Positions 49,754-58,801 of a stretch of DNA of 64,000 bases are shown here, one piece after another; position 1 is the stretch's first letter; each line of letters starts with the position of its first letter. Source of the stretch: Andalucia godoyi (taxonomy: Eukaryota; Discoba; Jakobea; Jakobida; Andaluciidae); contig VRVR01000007.1 in assembly GCA_009859145.1 (NCBI GenBank), forward strand, positions 62,001-126,000, written 5' to 3'. The notes under the pieces are model-generated. The model was not told the origin of the DNA. It did not search any database and saw only the letters and a list, made by a program, of their open reading frames with translations. The position numbers and the translations under genes were made by a program.

Positions 49754-50809
49754 CTACTTTGCATTGAGTGGCTTACGTGCAACAATGAAAAGTTCGGGAG
49801 TGAAGATCTTTGCCTTTCCACCCTCGACAAGGGCGTCTGCAGCGTCGTTGAGGAGCTGGGCAACCGATGCAGAGCCATGAGGGGCAAGCTTAACAGCCTC
49901 CATACCATGAAGCATGAACTTTGTGCATTCTCTTCCGAAGCGAGTTCTCTTGAATCCAGAGAGCGACATCTTTCCGTCGAGCGGGTCGTACCAAGGGACA
50001 TGGGCGTCAATGTTGCCTTCTTCAGAGGCCAAATCACGGACGATTTCCACTTCGAAACCGACGTTCTTCATTGCCTCCACGCAGCGAGGGATGGTGTCGA
50101 GTGACGGCAGACCATCGCCGACTTCGATGGCAAGCTTGATTCTACGATGCTCTGCATTCTGAGGGTCATACTTGTCGGTCATGCACCACTCATAGATGCA
50201 ATACCTTCCGCCGGGCTTGATGGCACGGAATGCCTCCTTATAGACGTCTTCCTTGCGAGGCGCATGGCACGTGGCTTCGATGGCGTACGCAGCGTCAAAC
50301 GAGTTGTCAGCAAACGGAAGCTTGAGGAAGTTACCCTGCACTACCTGGCACAGCTGTTCAAGTGCGTTGTTCTTGTTGTGCAGACGAGCGCGGGACACCT
50401 GGTACTCGTTGATCGTGATTCCAGTGACGGACGCACCAGTGAACCGCGCAATGTTTCGCATCGGACCACCGACTCCGCAACCCATATCCAGCACCTTGGA
50501 ACCTCGGGTCACTCCCAGATACGACGCAAGGAAATGCTCGTGGCGAACCATCGATGCCGCAAACGTCTCTCCCTGGAATCGAGTGGCAAAGTGGAACGAC
50601 TGGCCCCATCCGTACTCGTAGAATGAAGTCACGACATTGTAGTACGTGTCCACGATGAACGAGTACTTTGCGCGGCGCTCATCCGTCTTCTCATCCGGAC
50701 GATGGTCGCGGAAAAGCGAGTTGTACTCATCAACAACATCCGAAAGCGAACCCTGCTTCACATTTTTCTGGATCGCAGTGATCTCGCCCATTCCAAGTAG
50801 TTGGCTCAT
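49754..50809 (-). CDS. SMT1/ERG6: Sterol C-24 methyltransferase
   Basis: 351 residues from the ATG at 50809 (MSQLLGMGEI); the open frame upstream to 51037 is low-complexity Phe/Ser sequence and unlikely to be coding. Family motifs are clear: the sterol-binding region YEYGWGQSFHFA, SAM motif I VLDMGCGVGGPMRNIA, INEYQV, AIEATCHAP, and the CIYEWCMTDKYD block. The enzyme adds a methyl group from S-adenosylmethionine to C-24 of the sterol side chain, giving ergosterol- or phytosterol-type sterols; animals lack it. No N-terminal membrane anchor is present, as in yeast Erg6 versus plant SMTs, which have one. The gene is complete. Confidence 0.96.
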   Translation of the reverse strand: MSQLLGMGEITAIQKNVKQGSLSDVVDEYNSLFRDHRPDEKTDERRAKYSFIVDTYYNVVTSFYEYGWGQSFHFATRFQGETFAASMVRHEHFLASYLGVTRGSKVLDMGCGVGGPMRNIARFTGASVTGITINEYQVSRARLHNKNNALEQLCQVVQGNFLKLPFADNSFDAAYAIEATCHAPRKEDVYKEAFRAIKPGGRYCIYEWCMTDKYDPQNAEHRRIKLAIEVGDGLPSLDTIPRCVEAMKNVGFEVEIVRDLASEEGNIDAHVPWYDPLDGKMSLSGFKRTRFGRECTKFMLHGMEAVKLAPHGSASVAQLLNDAADALVEGGKAKIFTPELFIVARKPLNAK

Positions 50810-51723
50810 TTTTCTTTTTGTTTCCTCTTTCCTCTCTCTTTTCTTTCTAGTCAGAAGAGACCTTTCACCCTTGTTTGATAAAACGGTGTCGAAAGGAACG
50901 AAAATGTCGGAAGGAAAAAAGACGAAAGGAAGGAAGGAAAGCGGGAAAAAAGAAAGAAAACAGAAAAACAAAAAACCAAACACGAAAAACAAAAACAAAA
51001 AAGAGAAAGGAGGCGAAGGGCGGAAGCAAGCAAGCAAGCAGGAAAAAATTACAAAGTAAAGGAGAAAGCGTGAGTGAGTGAGTGAGTGAGTAAGAGAGAA
51101 GGGAGAGAAGGAGAGACAGAGAGAGACAGAGAGAGAGATTACGGACTTTTGGGGGGGCGGCTGGCATAAGTGTAGAGCCAGAAAAGAGCGGAGAGTTAGG
51201 GCTTGGCGCGAATGGGCAACTTAGCGCATCGGCCCGAGAGTCGGCTGTGTGGTGTTGATGGGGAGTAGCCTTTCCGCGGATGAAATTCTCCGGAGTCTTT
51301 TTATTGGGTGTCGTGTTTGCATCACGTGATGCTTCTAGCGAATCGTTAAAATAAAATAAAAACCTACAGCAAATGACCCTTTGATCAACTTCAGAACCAG
51401 GAACACACTCTTTCTCTCTCTGTGTCGAACGGACGAAACCCTTCTCTCTGTTCATTCGTTTGTGATTCTTTAGTTTTCTTATCTTGACTGCATAATCTTT
51501 CCCTTCACCCTTTCCTTCTTCCTTCTTTTTTCAAACTAGGAATCAAGAGGAGGAGCTCAAAAAATTCAACGGCTTGACGGCATCCGAGGGACGTACAAAT
51601 AGGATACTTTTGGTCTTCGTCTGTTGGATTTGTTTCCTTCTTGTTTACTGAGTGTGTGAGTGTGAGTCATTGATTGAGCGATTGTGATTGTGATTGTGAT
51701 TTTGGTAGGGGGTTTGTTCGTCA
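50810..51723. other. Divergent intergenic region with short tandem repeats
   Basis: Includes GTGA units (51070-51091), a GA-rich tract (51093-51137) and ATTGTG units (51681-51704) just before the kinesin start. No gene is seen; both promoters must lie here. Confidence 0.6.
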
Positions 51724-54555
51724 ATGAGTTTGGAAAGAGTACTGGCTATGATGGATGGAAGCGCTTCTCGATCACGTCCTTCGCTATCCTCGTCCTCGTC
51801 CTCGTCCTTGTCTCCATCGTTGTCATCATATGCAGGGTTCAGTGCTCCTTCCCCATCATCATCAGCATCTTCTGCCTTTGCTTTTTCTTCTGGTGCTGGT
51901 TCAGGTTTAGGTCAGGTTGCGAGTGCGAGCTCAGCATCTTCTGCACACCAAGTGTTCAATCCTTCTGCTTTACAGGAAGCTGCCGCGAGAATCCAGCAAA
52001 GATATCCTGCTGCAAATGGCGGTCCGAGAGCCGCGTCCAGTGGGAATGCGAGTGCCGTGACGCTGGGAACTGCTGCGAACGCGAACCACCATTTGTCAAC
52101 GGATGAACTGGCATATCGAACGCTGCGGCGATCGAATTCTACGTCGAATGCACCGACTCCCACTTCCGCTTCTTCTGCTTCATCAAGCTCCAGTAATTTC
52201 CAATCGAATGGAAATTCGCAGGCGTATGGATCTGCAAGTCCGTCTGCGTCTGCATCGCACTTCCGATCGTCCACAGGTTCGTCGTCCGCGTTTGCAGCAG
52301 TTGACTTTTCGTCGTATGGGAACGCACATGCGCCTGGCGGTGGATCGCAAGCTTCAAGTGGGCTTACGTCGGCCACTGCAAATACGGGCTCTCAGAACCA
52401 GCTGAACAGAGTGAGGGTTGCGGTGCGTGTTCGGCCTCCTATCCCAGAGGATTTGGCCACGGATGTGTACGGATCGTTTGACAACTGCGCCCGTGTTGAC
52501 GAGAGGAACGGTACGGTTTGCTTGTCGCGTGCAACGTATGACGACCGCGAGTTCAGAGTTGATAGAGCATTGTCCCCGGATGCATCGCAGGAAGTCATGT
52601 ATAACGTCGTTGCCGAAGACATTGTGGATGATGTGCTCAAGGGGTACAATGGAACTGTGTTGGCGTACGGTCAGACGGGAACCGGAAAGACCTGGACCAT
52701 GTTTGGGCCGTCGTCACACTGGGAACAGCCGGACATTAGTAGAATGGTCACCTCTTCCTCAGGTCCTGCTGCTGTTTCTGGAGTGTCGGGAGTTCCCGCT
52801 TCTGGGACGTCTGCAGTGCCGAACTCGGGGATCACCGGCCCAGACGGGTTCAAATGGATTTTGGATTCGCGGGCCGGCGTGATTCCCCGAGCCGTGCGCC
52901 AGATCTTCTCTCACATTGAGAAACATATGCACACGGTCGAGTTTCGTGTGACGGTCTCTTTTTTGCAGATATACATGGAGAACATCATGGACTTGCTAGA
53001 CGCCGGAAAGACGAATCTGGCAATTCGAGAAGATCCAAAGCAAGGCTTGTTTGTAGACGGGCTGACGCAGGTGGCCGTGCGATCTCCGGCAGACATGCTG
53101 GAAGTCATTCAAGAAGGGGCGCGCAATAGGGCAATTACATCGACCAACATGAACAAGGTATCCTCCCGTTCTCATGTGATCCTGATGCTGACGATTGAAC
53201 AGCGGAGCCGTCAGTCAACTGGTGGAAACAGTGCAACCACCAATTCAAGCGGAAACAACAACAGCAGCAATCCTAACAGCAGTCACAGTGCGCAAGGGAA
53301 CAATGTAAAGCGCGGCGTGCTCACAATTGTCGATCTTGCTGGATCGGAGCGTGTCTCAAAGTCGCTGTCGGAAGGACAGCGACTTGAGGAAGCGAAGAAA
53401 ATCAACAAGTCTCTCTCGGCTCTCGGTAATTGCGTTGCTGCCCTCACTGAACCAAACATGTCGTACGTGCCGTTCCGTGACTCAAAACTGACAAGACTCC
53501 TGACCGAGTCTCTCGGCGGTAATTCAAAAACCTGTTTGTGTGCTACCATCGGGCCTGCAGTTGTGAACTATGAAGAATCGCATTCGACGCTGCTGTTCGC
53601 AACACGTGCCATGGCAGTGAGAAATCATGCGGTCATCAACGAGGTTGTTGATTTCAAGACACTTACTGGCTCCCTCCAGCGTCAAATTACGCAGATGCAA
53701 GACGAAAAGTCTCGACTTGTCGCAAGAAATGTTGATTTGGAGCGGGAAATTTCTCGCTTGCGCGGCGAAGTGGATGAGCTTCGGCGATTGCATTCGGTGA
53801 CCCAGACGCAGTTGCTCCCGTCGGACATGCTGAGTTCAATGGATCCGCATCCCCATCATCACCATCACCATCAACAACAACAACAACAACAGCAACCGCA
53901 ACCGCAACCGCAGCAACAACATCAAATCGCCCAACAGATGGTGCCGATGACACTCGGCATGCCTGCTCCTGTGCAAGGTCTTCCTCCCCGTCCCTCCTCT
54001 GCAATGTCAACCAATTCTCGAGCGAGCGTAGTGCACAACAATGAGAATGTTGCGCCTCATCAGAATTTCATGGTTGAACAACAGCGCCCTGGCTCAGCGC
54101 AGAGCTTTGTGAGTGTCGGATCCGTGGACCCTGTTTGGGAACAACGAGAGCGCGAATTGGTTGCGAAGTTTTCAAATATCATTCAGCATTTGCAAATGGA
54201 AATTGCAAAGCAAAATTATGCACAGGTTGCGCAGCAGCAGCAGCCTCCACCCGCCAAGAACATCCAGAATGGCGTTGCAGGATCGAACGCTTCGTTTGCC
54301 CATGTCCTCTCATCTTTGCTGCAGTCGCTGAACCAACAAGCCACTCATGCAACGGCGGGAACGCCGCGCAGCAATTTCCATTCCCCAGCGTTCCCTGCCC
54401 CCAGCCCGTCGCATTCGACTGTACAGTTGAATGCGTCTACCATTGAAAGCGATGCTGTCGTGGATCAGTTGATCAGTTCTATTGTGAATATCCCAGTGCT
54501 GCGTAATCGTCTTGTGGAACGATTGCATACTGCGGAAGAAAAGTTGGCCAAGTAA
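51724..54555 (+). CDS. Kinesin with near-N-terminal motor domain
   Basis: Intronless, 943 residues. The first 220 residues are Ser/Ala-rich and disordered. The motor spans about 222-650: VRVAVRVRPPIP, P-loop GQTGTGKT (316-323), switch I with SSRSH (about 480-484), switch II DLAGSE (about 536-541) and FRDSKLTRLL. A Ser/Asn-rich insertion lies between switch I and switch II. A short coiled coil follows (about 655-690), then His/Gln tracts and Pro/Ser-rich sequence, and a C-terminal helical end. All nucleotide-binding residues are intact, so it should be an active plus-end-directed type motor. Motor details (CARVDERN, GYNGTVLAYG) recall the armadillo-repeat (ARK) group of plants and protists, but no armadillo repeats are present. 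The family placement is uncertain. Confidence 0.92.
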   Translation: MSLERVLAMMDGSASRSRPSLSSSSSSSLSPSLSSYAGFSAPSPSSSASSAFAFSSGAGSGLGQVASASSASSAHQVFNPSALQEAAARIQQRYPAANGGPRAASSGNASAVTLGTAANANHHLSTDELAYRTLRRSNSTSNAPTPTSASSASSSSSNFQSNGNSQAYGSASPSASASHFRSSTGSSSAFAAVDFSSYGNAHAPGGGSQASSGLTSATANTGSQNQLNRVRVAVRVRPPIPEDLATDVYGSFDNCARVDERNGTVCLSRATYDDREFRVDRALSPDASQEVMYNVVAEDIVDDVLKGYNGTVLAYGQTGTGKTWTMFGPSSHWEQPDISRMVTSSSGPAAVSGVSGVPASGTSAVPNSGITGPDGFKWILDSRAGVIPRAVRQIFSHIEKHMHTVEFRVTVSFLQIYMENIMDLLDAGKTNLAIREDPKQGLFVDGLTQVAVRSPADMLEVIQEGARNRAITSTNMNKVSSRSHVILMLTIEQRSRQSTGGNSATTNSSGNNNSSNPNSSHSAQGNNVKRGVLTIVDLAGSERVSKSLSEGQRLEEAKKINKSLSALGNCVAALTEPNMSYVPFRDSKLTRLLTESLGGNSKTCLCATIGPAVVNYEESHSTLLFATRAMAVRNHAVINEVVDFKTLTGSLQRQITQMQDEKSRLVARNVDLEREISRLRGEVDELRRLHSVTQTQLLPSDMLSSMDPHPHHHHHHQQQQQQQQPQPQPQQQHQIAQQMVPMTLGMPAPVQGLPPRPSSAMSTNSRASVVHNNENVAPHQNFMVEQQRPGSAQSFVSVGSVDPVWEQRERELVAKFSNIIQHLQMEIAKQNYAQVAQQQQPPPAKNIQNGVAGSNASFAHVLSSLLQSLNQQATHATAGTPRSNFHSPAFPAPSPSHSTVQLNASTIESDAVVDQLISSIVNIPVLRNRLVERLHTAEEKLAK

Positions 54556-54769
54556 CGACACACCTCTTTTAATTAATTTTCGGCTTCTTCTATTTTGTTT
54601 TGTGTGTATGCGTGCGTGTGTGTTTGTGCAAGCGTGCGCTCGTCTGCATGCCTGCCCCCCGCGCCTGTGATCCTCGCATTTTGATACCTCTTGTCAGAAA
54701 GAATAATATTCAGTGCTTGTTGAATTTTTGAATGGTCACACTGACTTTAACGTTAAAATGTACATTTCG

Positions 54770-57160
54770 TTAAGAATCGGCATTTTTTCTCTTCTTCTTT
54801 GTCAGCCTTGCTAACTTGTCCATCAGAGCGTCCAACTCGGCTCTACACTGATCGAGCTCTACTTGCTTTCTTTGGAGTTGAATTTCAAACTTTTTCTTCG
54901 CGACTTCAGCCTCCATAGTCGCCATTTGCCGTATCTCCTCCATGGCTTTGGATGTGCTCTCGTGACGTTGTCGAATCTGTGTCTCCATTGCGGATATCTT
55001 CGACATCATGATCAAGATCTGAGACTGCTCCGAATTCAAGTCTTTCTGGCCAAGGATATCCTGCGGTCGCGCCGCAAGTTGCTGCATCACTTGCTGTATT
55101 GCTCTCGTATTCTCTTGTGAATCCTGCGCATATTGCTTGAAAGATGCTTCGTACTCGCGCCGGAGATTACGACACGTTTCCTGGCACTGCATCTCCTTTT
55201 CACGAATCTGCCTGGACGCATCCAGTTGGATTTCCGTCGTCCTCTTTTCCCGCTCAACCAACAACGCCGAAATGCGGTCCGCTTCGCCTTGCAGCTGTTG
55301 GATTTCATAGCGTGCACGCTTCAGTTCTTCAAGGAGTTCCATTTCCCGATAACGCGAATGGTCATTTACGCGTCGTCCATTCTCCGCTCCAGAAATGATC
55401 GTCAGACGCGGAGCTTCCGCTTCCGTCTCTTCCGTCTGCACTCCCTCGGATACTCCCACAGGCTTCGCTGGAGAAAGCGAACTCGGTGAGGCACCAGAAC
55501 TCCCACTCACAGAATCCTTGGCAGGGGTCGATGGAGCATGTTTTTTCTTGCTCTGCAACGCAAGGTGGGCATCTTTCTGTCGAACGTCCTCTTCCAATAC
55601 GGAAACCTTCTTTTGGTAGCCGTCTTGCATTCGCTTGAAGTCCACCTGCAACGCCCGGATCTTGGACTCGAATGTTTCTTGCAAATTCAGCTTCTCTCGC
55701 TGCAGATTCTCAACTGTCTTTTCGAGGTCGCGAACTCGATCGGATTCGAGCGCTGGTTTTGTGGCTTCGATGAGCTGCAGAATCTTGTCCTCCTTGCCAC
55801 CAACCTTTTTCTTCGCTGCGGATGATGCAGCACCGGCGGCGGCGGTTGCAGCGTTCGTTGGTTTCTTACCAGACACAGTCTCCTTCTTCGATGGCACAGT
55901 CATCGGCCGCCCAGCAGCAGTACTCCCAGTTCCTGCAGGCATCACAGCCTGTCGCAGAGTCTGCAGCTCCTTCTCCTTTTCCTCGGACCAGTCGGCTTGT
56001 TCCTGCCAGAACTCGGCCTTCTCTCTCAACGCGGAGAGCTCTTTTTCCAGAGCGGATCTGGACGCCGTGAGTTTGTCGATGATCTCCCTCAGTGCAGCAG
56101 AATCGTCCTTCTTATTGCTGGCATTTGCAGAGACAACAGCAGTTTTCACGAGCTGGCGACGCTCCTCTCGCAAATGATCAACCTCCCGTCTTTGTTCCTC
56201 CAGAGTCGAGCGAACGATCGAGAGTTCAGTGGTCAAATCTGCTATCCTATGCTTAGAAATTTCAAGTTCGCTGTCCACGGGAACCTGCACCAGTCCGCTC
56301 TCTGAACGAACGCGCTGCACTGTTGACAGCAACTCTTGTTCTCTTACTTGAAACTGCTGCTTCGCAGCTTTCATTTCCTCCACAAGCGACTCGTTTGTTT
56401 TTTGAAATCCAACAAGCAACCTTTCTTGATGATACATTTCTCTCTTCACGAGCTCCAGCAACTCGGAGGGAACATGCGGCTGTAATTTTCCAATCAATCC
56501 CTCGAACCGCTCTTTCAATGTCTGCTCGTCCACCACCACAGACGAGATGCTATCTATGCCGCCACCCTCTATGGACCTCTGAACGCGCCTCTTCTTTTCT
56601 TCCTCTAGAGCAAGCGTCAGAGCCTCCACCTTCTTCAGCAACTCGTACTTCTCCGCATCGAAGCTCCTAGACCCCGGATTTGACTTCATCGACATTCGCA
56701 TCGTGTTTTCCCATTCCCTTGCGTAGTTGACCAAATCCTCGTCATCATGACTCCCATTCGATTTCCCCATAATCATCTGAGAAAGAGAGCCTGCTGCCAA
56801 CTCCTGCGTCGTCACAAGCGGAAGCTGCTGTGTATTCGACGACACCGACGAAACATCAAAGGAAACCCGCGAATCTGTTGACTTGTACAATTTCCCATTC
56901 CCATTTCCAGACGCAGTCGCATGCATCGGCCTTTCACGGTCCACCGAGCTTGGAACTGCATTTGCTCCAATCAAAGAAGGGCTTGAATCCATAGACGCCG
57001 CAATTACAACTACCGTTCCTTCATCATTAGTGTGCATCGATCGAGACTTTTCAAGCTTGTCAAAAAACATCTTCTTGTCCAGCTCATCGCCATCCGAAGA
57101 ACCATACAAGAGCGCTTTCAGCCTCTCATCGTCCAAGGACACTGTCGGTGACCCACTCAT
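54770..57160 (-). CDS. Coiled-coil protein, CEP162-like
   Basis: Intronless, 796 residues, almost wholly helical and charged after about residue 160. The N-terminal part (1-170) is Ser-rich with acidic patches. The segment near 250-285 contains YHQERLLVGFQKTNESLVEEM, which resembles the characteristic stretch of CEP162, a protein that marks the distal centriole end and promotes transition-zone assembly at the cilium base. Coiled coils run through about 280-420 and 480-600, separated by Ala/Lys/Ser-rich linkers (about 430-455 and 550-575), and again from 600 to the end. No enzymatic motif. The match is partial and in low-information sequence, so identity is moderate at best. Confidence 0.55.
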   Translation of the reverse strand: MSGSPTVSLDDERLKALLYGSSDGDELDKKMFFDKLEKSRSMHTNDEGTVVVIAASMDSSPSLIGANAVPSSVDRERPMHATASGNGNGKLYKSTDSRVSFDVSSVSSNTQQLPLVTTQELAAGSLSQMIMGKSNGSHDDEDLVNYAREWENTMRMSMKSNPGSRSFDAEKYELLKKVEALTLALEEEKKRRVQRSIEGGGIDSISSVVVDEQTLKERFEGLIGKLQPHVPSELLELVKREMYHQERLLVGFQKTNESLVEEMKAAKQQFQVREQELLSTVQRVRSESGLVQVPVDSELEISKHRIADLTTELSIVRSTLEEQRREVDHLREERRQLVKTAVVSANASNKKDDSAALREIIDKLTASRSALEKELSALREKAEFWQEQADWSEEKEKELQTLRQAVMPAGTGSTAAGRPMTVPSKKETVSGKKPTNAATAAAGAASSAAKKKVGGKEDKILQLIEATKPALESDRVRDLEKTVENLQREKLNLQETFESKIRALQVDFKRMQDGYQKKVSVLEEDVRQKDAHLALQSKKKHAPSTPAKDSVSGSSGASPSSLSPAKPVGVSEGVQTEETEAEAPRLTIISGAENGRRVNDHSRYREMELLEELKRARYEIQQLQGEADRISALLVEREKRTTEIQLDASRQIREKEMQCQETCRNLRREYEASFKQYAQDSQENTRAIQQVMQQLAARPQDILGQKDLNSEQSQILIMMSKISAMETQIRQRHESTSKAMEEIRQMATMEAEVAKKKFEIQLQRKQVELDQCRAELDALMDKLARLTKKKRKNADS

Positions 57161-57634
57161 GTATTATAATTACTGTTGTTGTTCTGGTTTCTTTTCTTTT
57201 CTTGTTTGTTTGTTTGTTTGTTTTTCCCTCCGAAATTTCCTCTTGCAGAACCAGAATAAGGAAAAGTAAACTCCAGTGCTCTCTCTTTTTCTTTTTTCCG
57301 TATCGTGAATCGCTTCGTTTGGCGCTTCGTTGGCTGAAAGAAGGGGGGGTTAAAAGAGAGGAGAGAAGTATACTTGACGTTTGGTAATATAAACAACAAG
57401 TTAACAAAGACGAAAAAACGGGTAATGTCGGTCGACCTTTAGAAGTCCGTTTCAAAAAGCCTTTTCAAGCTTCCCGCCAAAGACCGATTGAGCCCGACAA
57501 GTGTCGACAGCGCAAGCTCATCTACAGTCGTCAAGCGAAAAAACACAGCAATAATGTTTTGAGCGTGCGGGGGCGCGGGATGTGGATGGCCAAAGATATT
57601 GCATCCATGATCCACCGATGCCAGCACCGGAAAC
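57161..57634. other. Intergenic region between two minus-strand genes
   Basis: T-rich with GTTT tandem units near 57204-57222. A minus-strand open frame (57439-57726) overlaps the next gene and has no domain; it is taken as chance. Confidence 0.6.
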
Positions 57635-58387
57635 CTATTCGAGAACAGTGGCCTTAAAAGCAGCTCTCCCGTTCGAGAATAACGGATGGGCGCCTGCCCA
57701 TCTCTGAAAGGCGTGCTCTTCTCCATACCTTTTCACCAACTTGCGATATGCTGTCTTTTCACTGTACGGCCCAGTCAGTGCACTTGCCTGCTGGACTAGC
57801 ACAAAGGTATGCAAAATGACTTTCCACCCAATCAAAGGGACAGCAATGGTCTGGACCGCGCGCTTCGGATCCCTGTTGAGCACCAGCGCAGAAAGATACG
57901 CCCCGCATACTATGGCTGACGGTATCGCAAACTGGTGGATGGCCGACAGGACTCGTTCTCGAGGCTCGATGGTGCGCTTCACAAACCGAACATCTCCACA
58001 TGTGTCATCCATAATGAAGCCTTCTGTGGGTCCGTACATCAACTTCCGCACTCGGAGAGACCCAATGTCCACAGCCGCCATCGCCGCCATCGCCGCCGAA
58101 GCTGCCACCGACGGTAGAATGTGCCGCTGGGAGGCTACGTAAGCACCTGCGAAACCAACGGTTGCTGCAAGCATTGGGAACAGCGGTTGGGACAGAACGT
58201 ACTGAAACCCCACGTTGACTATTTCGTAAGGGGACTGAAAAAATCTGGTTTTGAACGGGTTTTGAAAAGACGACTGATAATCAGCATCTTGCTGGAAAAA
58301 AGAGTCTGCGAACTGCATTGCTGCGGACGCAATTGGATGCATCCCGAACAATGCAATTGTCCCGAGTAACAATGGACCCGCCTTCAT
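57635..58387 (-). CDS. Small multi-pass membrane protein, unknown function
   Basis: Intronless, 250 residues. The first 22 residues (MKAGPLLLGTIALFGMHPI) look like a signal or first membrane helix. Further hydrophobic segments lie at about 68-85, 90-108, 155-172 and 183-200, suggesting four to five helices. The last 45 residues are soluble with a KLVKRYGEEHAFQRWAGAHPLF segment. Ala-rich composition and the lack of charged clusters fit an organelle or secretory membrane. I do not recognise a family. The start at 58387 is the first ATG of the frame. Confidence 0.75.
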   Translation of the reverse strand: MKAGPLLLGTIALFGMHPIASAAMQFADSFFQQDADYQSSFQNPFKTRFFQSPYEIVNVGFQYVLSQPLFPMLAATVGFAGAYVASQRHILPSVAASAAMAAMAAVDIGSLRVRKLMYGPTEGFIMDDTCGDVRFVKRTIEPRERVLSAIHQFAIPSAIVCGAYLSALVLNRDPKRAVQTIAVPLIGWKVILHTFVLVQQASALTGPYSEKTAYRKLVKRYGEEHAFQRWAGAHPLFSNGRAAFKATVLE

Positions 58388-58801
58388 TCATGTACAACCT
58401 GCAGCCAATTTGTAATCACCAATCAAGATTCCTATCCTTTGCGTACACACACTGCACTACTCTACACTACAAGCCAGGACGATAGAAAACACTCACAAGT
58501 TAAAACGGGAATCGAAAGAAGAAGAAGAAAAGAAAGAAGAAAAACATCGCTGACAAGCAAAGAAAAACCTGCGACTGTGCAACACACATTCTTTGATCGT
58601 TCGGTTTGGCGGTCGTAAGGACGAAACCCAAATTCTCTCGTTTGTCGAAAACTGGAAAGAAGAACACAGCAAACAGGTTTGTTGAATATCTTTCGATGAC
58701 TGTCTTTCTTTTCCTTCCTTCTTATTTTCTTTTATGTATATCTATATATATTTTCCTTTCCCTTTTCTTCCTTTTCTTCCTTTCCTTTTCTTCTCTAAAG
58801 G
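58388..58801. other. Divergent intergenic region
   Basis: The part before the next start (58700-58800) is almost pure pyrimidine on the plus strand and ends CTCTAAAGG directly before ATG. No gene is seen. Confidence 0.6.

Noticed and set aside
50810-51037. N-terminal extension of the sterol methyltransferase
   Set aside because: Low-complexity Phe/Ser sequence from A/G-rich leader DNA; the family normally begins near MSQLLGMGEI.
57439-57726. A separate small gene overlapping the membrane-protein gene end
   Set aside because: No domain, overlaps a better-supported gene in another frame.
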